From Pipra filicauda (taxonomy: Eukaryota; Chordata; Aves; Passeriformes; Pipridae): a stretch of DNA of 64,000 nucleotides. Shown piece by piece: positions 52,901 through 61,900 of this stretch. Below the pieces are notes generated by a model. It saw only the letters and a list, made by a program, of their open reading frames with translations. It was not told the origin of the DNA and made no database searches. Where the stretch lies: NCBI RefSeq assembly GCF_003945595.2, contig NW_024104616.1:186001-250000 (forward strand), written 5' to 3'. The translations under genes were made by a program, and so were the position numbers. Each line of letters begins with the position of its first letter. Within the stretch, counting starts at the first letter, position 1.

Positions 52901-55900
52901 AGAAAGGTCCTGGGTTTACAACCTAAATATGAAAAAATTTTGTTCAATTGATAAGGACTCTTAGCATACCTCAGGGGAATTTATCCATAGTCTTTACTCC
53001 AGGCTTGCTTGTCTCCTAGAGACAATTTTTTCAGAATCTCTAAAACTTTAGAAGTGATCTAAAGATCAGTAATCCAAGGACCAAAGCTGTTGCAAACTCC
53101 TTGAAAATGTAGCAGCTTTTTTCACTGTATATCTATTCTTTACCACAACTGACTGAATGTATATTAATGGACTTTTTGAAAGAAGTGGCTGTTGTTCTCC
53201 ATTCAGAATTTCATTCTGAAGGGAAGTTTTAATGGAAAGAAATTTCATTACCTTACAGTTTTCAGAGCAAATGTTGCTGCTTCCTTCTGTGTGGAAGTTA
53301 AAATGTCACTGAAAAAATTGCAACTTAATGCTATCTAGGACCAAGAGTGCTAGATGGTTTCTGTCAGGTTAAGCCACTTGCTTATCTCATTAAGTTTACT
53401 GTGATCTAATTCAAGCAGTTACAGAAATTTTTGTTTTGCTAGGCTAAAAAAGGCTCTTACTGTTAATAATAGTCTAGAATCAACTTAGATGCTTAGTGTT
53501 TTCAGATGTCGGTGATTCCTCATATTATAGTGAGGATGTAACGGAGAGAAGACTTGCTTTTAATCTGTTTTTATTTCAATCTGTTATATTTTATACTGAC
53601 TGCAAAAACAGTTTATTGGAATACTACAATCTACAATGTAGTCTTTTCAGAAATAGAACTTTTCTAACAAAACTCCTTAAGAGTGCTTCGTATTGGTATA
53701 TTCCTTTATTAAAACTGTGGACACCATGGTCTCCTGAGGCCTATAGGGACAGCATAAGCTGGGAGTTCTTCTGCAGACTGTAAGAAGTCCATGGAAGGTA
53801 AGGAGTAAAACATGTCAGAGGTATAGCCATAGCAATTGAAAATTGACTTTAAGGCTAGTGATGTTAGAAACTATATACTTCACATAAAGTCCTAAATTTC
53901 AGTTGGCTTGCATATTAAATATTCACTCCATAGATGTTTTCATGTGCATTCTCAGGACAAGTTTGGTCTGAAACTTCAATTCAGGCATGATCTGTGTTTG
54001 TATCTCTCTAAAAAAAACACCTAAATTCTTGGAATCTACCATGTACGTCATTACATTTGTTTATAAAGCACTTGCATGCTTTTTCACCATGTGTAATTCT
54101 AATACATATTCCTTCTTTTTCAGCATTTAAATAGTTATTAGGTGCATAAGACAAACTTTCATGCAGTATAGCATTGTCATTATGAAATGCATGTATCCTT
54201 ATTTAATATTTATGTGTAATTCAGATAATACTCCATATATTTGTTAATGAGTGTATCACTTATTTCTTTGTAGTTTGGAAACCAGTCCAATAACAGATAC
54301 AGATCTTGCAAAGCGCACAGTCTTTCAAAGATCATATTCAGTTGTTGCATCAGAATATGACAAACAGCACTCAATTTTGCCAGCACGTGTAAAGGCAATC
54401 CCTAGGAGACGAGTCAACAGTGGAGATGCAGGTAAGAGCACAGACATCAGAAGCAGGGAAAAATTATTCAAGTATTTGCAGTTCTTCTTGGAAACTGTAG
54501 ACGAATGTATTTTTTAAATAAATACATGTAGTGGTTTTTATTTCTAGTTATTAATAAACATTAGCTGTTTGTTAGTCGGCACAGGATTAGCCTAAAATCA
54601 GCTCAGGAATTACTGATTTTGAAATTTGTGGTGAATCTTTTGTGCTTGATTTAAAAGCGAAGGGGGTATTTTGTTTCTCAGTTAAAGCACCATTTTTCCA
54701 CATTGCTTTTTTTAATGCAATTTTCTCATGGAAAAAATACATCAATTCTAAAAGTGCTTTATTGCTTTTCTTTTTTACTGTGACTATAAAATTGAAATGT
54801 GCAAAGAATCTAATGTGTGTATATTTTTATGCTTTTGAATAGAAGTGGGGTCCTCTCTCCTGAGACATCCATCTCCTGAACTTTCTCGGTTAATCTCCGC
54901 CCACAGCTCTCTTTCCAAAGGAGAGAGAAATTTCCAGTGGCCAGTATTGGCATTTGTAATCCAGCATCATGATCTGGAAGGACTTGAAATAGCAATGAAA
55001 CAAGCCTTACGGAAATCTGCTTGCCGAGTCTTTGCCATGGAGGTATTAATGTACTAATGGACCTTGCATGATTAAAATAAGATGGTTGTAAATTCTTTCT
55101 TGGAACTTTTTTTTAAGATTATGCTATGTCCCCTGTAATACAGTTGTCATTTTAGTAAACTGTTACAGCTACAGAGCAATGTGTCTTACTTGAAGACCTT
55201 TGCATTATTATTTGCCTGTCCGAAAGCATCAGTGCACCTTCATACATAAATGGTTTAAGAAATGGTTTTACTTCAGTAGGTTTGCTTAACCAATTGATAA
55301 CGCCTTGTATGTAATTTATTTTAGGCTTTCAACTGGCTTCTTTGTAATGTCATTCAAACAACTTCTCTTCATGATATTTTATGGCATTTTGTGGCTTCCC
55401 TGACTCCTGCACCTGTAGAGCCAGAAGAAGAAGAGGATGAAGAAAATAAGTCAAACAAAGAAAATGCAGAACAAGTAAGTAACGTTCAGCATTCCTTTCC
55501 TATCTGTTGATTTTGTAGGCAAATTAGAAATATTTTTATGTGGGGAAAAAAATCCTTAATCCTCTCTCTGTGAAACAGAAGCTTAAATTGTAATTGAACT
55601 CATTTTGTAGACATAGATAAATTAATTTTTCTTCTAAATCATCAGTTTTTTTGTGCTGATGAATTGCATAGTCTTTTAATGCATTATTGTTATGGGAAAT
55701 AAAAAAGAAAAAAAGCACAAGCACGTTGTTAATCCAGTAACAAAAAAATGTACAGATTGCTTTTTATTTTTCCTTTGCCCTACAATGAGAGGAAAGAAAA
55801 GAGAAAATATTTTTCAGAGAAGCTTTGTGGTTTGGTCTACTCTGTCTTTCAGTGCTCTAAGAAAAGTCCACAGTTCATAATGAAAATGTATAGTTAATTT

Positions 55901-58900
55901 GCATAATTCTTTATACATGTGTATATATATAAATAATTATATATATACGTAATTCTATGTACACTGAACATAGTTAATGTAGTGATTTAAGGAAAATCTA
56001 TAGTTAGTTATGTGAAATAGTATAGTCTTAACATACCATGCTTCCAAAAGGTATCATACAATCTCTTCTAAACTTAGCTCCGATTTAAAACATTACCATG
56101 TCCTCAAAGAATAGCTCAAAAGAAATCATGCTAGTACTGTTAGTAAGTCAGGGTTATCTTTATCACTGCAAATCTAATCCGGTTTTGAAATGAGATTTTC
56201 TGAAATTATCCTTTTCAGCATTGTAACCTGGTACACTGCTATAATTGTTTACAAAGCAACTATAATCTTGGCCTAAATTTCATGTGGGATATCAGCTTTT
56301 CTCTGTTAGCGTATCAACATGCAGATTTATAAATTCTATTTACCTATTTTCAAGTCTGCCAGATTCTTGTATGTATACATTATATCTGATTTGCAATAGC
56401 TCTGTGTATTGTATTTTGAATGTTGTTTCTCAGTTTCGCTCCAGCAGTTTTCTGCCTTGTAATAATTTCAACTGCTACACCAAAAGCACTGCTAGAGTGA
56501 GGGAAGTGTGGTCCCACTGGTCCTTATGCTGATCAGCCTCCAAAATAAGAACCTTTACTATATAAAAGAATAAGTAGTGTCCTATCTGTAGTCTGGATAA
56601 TTATTGACTGAAAGATAAAAGACATTAGAAAGGAATGTTAGAATATGCCACTTCTGCTCTGGTGGGAATGCTGCTGTTGTTTTGATACAGTGAAGAGGGA
56701 ATTTAAAAATACTCCTTGGTCAAATGGCTAAAATGAATAGTTTTATGGCATATAAGAAAATGACAACAGTTTTCAGCTAATTGTTAAATATCACTCAGGT
56801 GATGTGTATTCAGATCACAACAGCCTCCTTCAGTAGTCTGATCAAATGATTAAAATGCCCATGTAAATATATGTACACAATGTAATAAATCCAAGACGGT
56901 TAGGTGCTTTTCCACAACCAGCACTCATTTCGTTATGTAAAATATTTTTACATATTCTTTTAATGTCCTGGGAGATGGAGATAAATTCCAGTGATGGATT
57001 CTTTTAAATTGGGGGATGGGGATCTAGAACTATAAACGATTTAGATTCGAAGGCAACGTCCTTGCTAAAGCAAAACAAAATGCAAGAATTACTAAGCTGC
57101 AGAGGAGATGGTGCAAACAGGATGCTGCTTGTGTAGACAGGATCCTTGGGGAAGAGGGGAATACCCAGGCTTTGAAGAATTGATAATATTTAGTTTAGTG
57201 TTCAGTTTCATGCTTCCTACTTCATACACTGAGTACGCTCTACCATGTTACACCCTCCAGCAAAATACAGAGCAATGTCTGGTTTGATGATTCTTCCCTA
57301 GGTAAGCATGTGCCGAAAATCAATTTCAAATAATACCGCAGCATTTCTAGCTATTCAAGCAGTTGAGATCCATGGGAAATCTACTTGAAAGAATATACAT
57401 GGACAACTTAAAGGGTTTAAAATAACGGGTTTGAATCTGGCTTTGGATTGTCAGGATGTTGGGTCTGTGCAGCTGGTTTCTGTGATTCAAACAGGATCAG
57501 ATTTTCTTGTAAAAAGAAGCAGGGGGAAACAATTTGTATCTTTCATAAATGAGTCTTTCCATGCCTTCTCAAATAGCATATCATGATCAGAAGCTAGTTT
57601 GCTTTCTCTGCTACTCTTCCCCAGAACACAGCTTGCTCTGCTACTGCCTTCGTACCCACTGCTCAGTGGAACTTGTCTCTCCAATCCACAACTGTTCTGA
57701 TGCCGACACACCTTGCCTAAGAATTATTATTTTCACAGCTCTAATGAAGTGCAGCAATTAATAACCTAGCTTAGTTATCAAGTTTGTTATGGCTGGGTTT
57801 TGCTGCTCAAAAAAGTTGTTTTTAACAGCTGGAATATGTTATTTTTTTCTAGTTTCTCAAATTATTGCAGTGTAATATTTCACATCTTTAAATCATAAGA
57901 AGTAAGTGGTAGCATACAGTATCCTTCCCAAATTCTCTGTTTGAGGTTCATGTATAACTTATTGTAAAAATTCTCTGACAGGAACTGCTCTAAGTTCATC
58001 TTCATTACAGGATTGTTGCAGTTATTCTTAAACCAAATAGCATAAATGTTTTTATTTACTTCACTTTTTTTTTTTCTCAAAAAGTCTGCTAACATATTTT
58101 TTATAACATAAAAAATTGCTTCGCATCTTAGGAAAAAGACACAAGAGTATGTGAGCATCCTCTGTCAGATATAGTGATTGCCGGCGAAGCAGCTCACCCC
58201 TTACCGCACACTTTTCATCGCCTTCTTCAGACAATCTCTGATCTTATGATGTCTCTTCCCAGTGGTAGTGCATTACAGCAAATGGCCTTAAGGTAAGCAC
58301 AAATTCAAGAAAATTCTTAAAAGGCTAGAAATGTTGTAGCATTATAGAAAAAAAGATTTTGCAAGGTAGATAGAAGGCTTGTGCAAAAAGGAGCATATCT
58401 ATCCTTACCATTAGGAAAAGTATACGTAGAAGACACATGTATGTGTTTATACATATAAGTAATAGTTTAAAAGACATGTAGAGAAATGTATTTGCTCTTG
58501 AATTCTCTATGGTGTCCACTGTGGAAAAGAAAACATATTACTGAATAACATGGTAGTATCTGTGTGTATGTGTATGGTAGCGTAATGCCTTTTGCTCAGA
58601 AATCTGTCACCTGAATAGTATCTTTAAACTGTTTGAAATTTTTTCTGTGTATCTTGTCTCAAAGACAAAAAACGAATAGTAATGGTTGCATTTACTATTA
58701 AAATTCTAAGAAAAGTTTATTCCTGCCTACCTCAAATGATGCGTAGAAAAACTTAAGGTCCTGCAAAATTTGAAGTTAAAGGTTTATAGAAAATATTTTC
58801 AGAAGCAAAAATGTAATTAATAGTTTCACTGGTAGGTTGTGTCTGAACAATATTCATAATTTCAAAGTCCACTAAATGTGTTTACAGGTGCTGGAGTCTC

Positions 58901-61900
58901 AAATTCAAACAATCTGATCACCAGTTCCTGCACCAGAGCAATGTTTTTCATCATATCAACAATATTTTGTCTAAATCTGATGATGGAGATAGTGAAGAGA
59001 GTTTTAGTATCAGCGTTCAGTCTGGTTTTGAAGTCATGAATCAGGCAAGTATTACACCTCCCTCTCAGAAGCAGAGATCATTTATGAAGAGCATGTACTT
59101 CCTGTGATGATTCTGTTTGAATTAAAAGTTGCTTATTGCAATGTCATATTTCCTTGAATGTATCTCAGTTTGGAATCTTGTTGCTGATATTTACATTCTC
59201 ATGTTTAGCTTTAGAGATTCAAATAATGACCCTTAACCTGTGTATCACTCAAACCTAAATTTTGGAGCAGTGCTTTTGAGTGCTGATTTACAAGTGAAGT
59301 GTTTGGGGAGTATCTTGTAGTCTGTTTGTGTCATTGATTTAGGTAATTTTTTAAATGCTGTCTACTTTCAGTTCGTATTTGCTTATATATTTTTTTCTTC
59401 TGTTATTCCAAGGAGCACAAATCAATACTTCTGGTTAATATCTTTAAATTGTTTTCTTCCATCTATTAATACATTTAGGCATTTGCTAATATATTCAGCT
59501 CTTAGCTATTAATATTTCCCTTGATTTAATGGACTAAATAACTTAAACCAATAAATGACAAATTTCTTGGAGAGCATATTCTTCAGAACAGAAGTGTCTA
59601 TATGGTTTTAAAAACTGTAAATAATGCCTGTATCTAGCCTTACTTTCAGCTGTTCTAAGTATTTTCATGTGTTTTCACAGGAACTGTGTATAGTGGTTTG
59701 TCTAAAAGACCTAACCAGCATTGTTGACATTAAAACATCAAGCCGACCTGCCATGATTGGTAGTTTAACGGATGGGTCTACAGAAACATTCTGGGAATCA
59801 GGAGATGAGGATAAAAACAAAACTAAAAACATCACAATTAACTGTGTAAAAGGAATCAATGCACGTTATGTTTGTGTTCATGTAGACAATTCCAGAGATC
59901 TTGGGGTAAGAGGAAAATGAAATGAAATGTCTGTCTTTGAAGTCCAAGTTGTATATATTTATCAATCAAGAACCACTGTTATCTTTGTCAAGTTCAGTTG
60001 GTAATTCTAATTCATAAACTCACATTTCAAAGTAGTTTCTAAATCCTTTAATTTTTAAAGCAGTAACTGTTATGATCTGTCTGATTTTGCAGTCTGTCTG
60101 AGTTTGCAGTTGCGTGAACTTGAAACTGGAAAACTTAATTGGCGTCTTCAATATCAGATGCATTTTCAAGCATTTAATAATTTTAAGTTACTTTTCTTGT
60201 TCATTGAAATAAGCATTGAAATAAGGAGCTTTCATAAAATCCTAACTATTTTCTAGACTTTCTGCTTTTTTTTTACTGATCTGTACAGTAATGTTACAAA
60301 TGTATCTGTATTTCAACTACAGCTCTTAATATAAAGAGCAGTTTTTTGTTTCTGTTTTTTTTTGAGAGCTGTGCTTTGGAATTCTTTCTCCCTGGTTTTT
60401 ATCACTTTTAAATTCTTGGTGGGGGAATGAAACAACTTCTCTCTTTTATTACATACTCTCTAATACAGGATTGATTAGAACTGTCCTCAGTTGAAGTGTT
60501 TCATTCTTATTTTGGTTGTCTGTTGTAGAACAAAGTGACTTCAATGACCTTCCTAACTGGCAAGGCAGTAGAAGATCTCTGCAGAATAAAGCAGGTAAAC
60601 ATTTTAACAGTTGGCATAGGAAAACTGCTGTCATTTTTTGGCTGTACATAGCAGAGATTTTTCTAAGCAAATAGTTTCCACTTCTTGTGGTAGATAAATT
60701 ACTTTACACATATTAGGCATCGAAATAATTCTTGGAAAATACTGCATTTAATAATGATAGAATTCAGCCATGTATACTGAATATTGATCAAACTTTTACT
60801 CTGACTTCCAGTAGTAACCTGCATATATTTCATCATATATGAAATATATGATTCTTATAGCATTATTTATGTTCATTTTTTAAAACAATATGTGTTTTAA
60901 AACAAGCTTAATTTGTTACAGTTCATCTCTCTTTTTTACAATTCTTAAGTCTTGCATGTCTTGATAAGGATAGCAGACATTGACTTTCACAGAGGTACAA
61001 TTTCTCTGGCAGGGGTTTATGTGAATAGGGATGAAATAACTACTGAAAATTGTGTGTTGTATTTTCAGTTAAATTATGGTGGCTTTTTTTTCTTTCTTAA
61101 TTAAAGTAGTGAGTAAATACTAGTTCTAAGAGTTGAGTTTTCTTAATATGTGAACTCATGCTTTGAGGATAAAAGGGATAGGTTGGCCACTGTTTCTGAT
61201 AAGCTTTAAAGACAAAAAAGAAATGGCTATATATAATTTTTTTAAGTTTGAGACTTTTTTTTTAATCTGAATTCAAAAGATTGAATATTTTTATAATTAG
61301 ACAGAAGTCTTACTGCTCAGGATGAAAATTTCATTGCAAGCATTGTATTTATTGCAGTGATACATGATGGGTTTGTTTTAGAGGTAGGTGACTTTTTGTT
61401 TGACATAACATCAGTTCCCATCTTTATATTCCTCTTTAATAGGTAGACTTGGATTCAAGACATATTGGCTGGGTAACAAGTGAACTTCCTGGGGGTGACA
61501 ATCACATCATCAAAATTGAATTGAAGGGTCCAGAGAACACACTGAGAGTTCGACAAGTGAAAATTCTTGGATGGAAAGATGGTGAAAGCATTAAAATAGC
61601 AGGCCAGATTTCTGCAAGTGTCGCTCAACAAAGAAACTGTGAATCTGAGACACTGCGAGTGTTCCGACTTATAACATCCCAGGTGGGATTTTAATGATGC
61701 ATTATACAGTGAAAGTTACTACATATTGTAGACTTTCAGTGCTTTATGTTTTAATGTAAAATGTCACAGCTGCATCGGTTTATCTTTGAGATATGCTAAT
61801 TGTCATTGTCTTTCTTCCAGGTATTTGGAAAACTCATCTCCGGAGATGCTGAGCCAACCCCAGAACAAGAAGAAAAAGCATTATTGTCTTCCCCAGAAGG

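Larger units (their letters stand above)
50709..54273 (+). other. Introns 21-23 (50709-51485, 51731-52418, 52587-54273)
   Basis: All are GT-AG and AT-rich. No repeats or additional exons recognised. Confidence 0.82.
54432..58131 (+). other. Introns 24-26 (54432-54842, 55043-55324, 55475-58131)
   Basis: All are GT-AG. Intron 26 has a TA-rich self-complementary run at about 55918-55948 and a patch near 57487-57761 that is open on both strands, but it has no splice sites in phase with the gene. Nothing else is recognised. Confidence 0.8.
58293..61442 (+). other. Introns 27-30 (58293-58887, 59045-59680 GC-AG, 59906-60528, 60595-61442)
   Basis: Introns 27, 29 and 30 are GT-AG. Intron 28 starts gcaagt and ends ttttcacag, so it is GC-AG. 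No repeats recognised beyond T-runs. Confidence 0.85.

Noticed and set aside
57487..57761. Open frames on both strands in intron 26
   Set aside because: No in-phase splice sites and no recognisable protein.
59045..59052. Use of the GT at 59049 as donor of exon 28
   Set aside because: It breaks the DOC domain frame, whereas the GC site keeps it.
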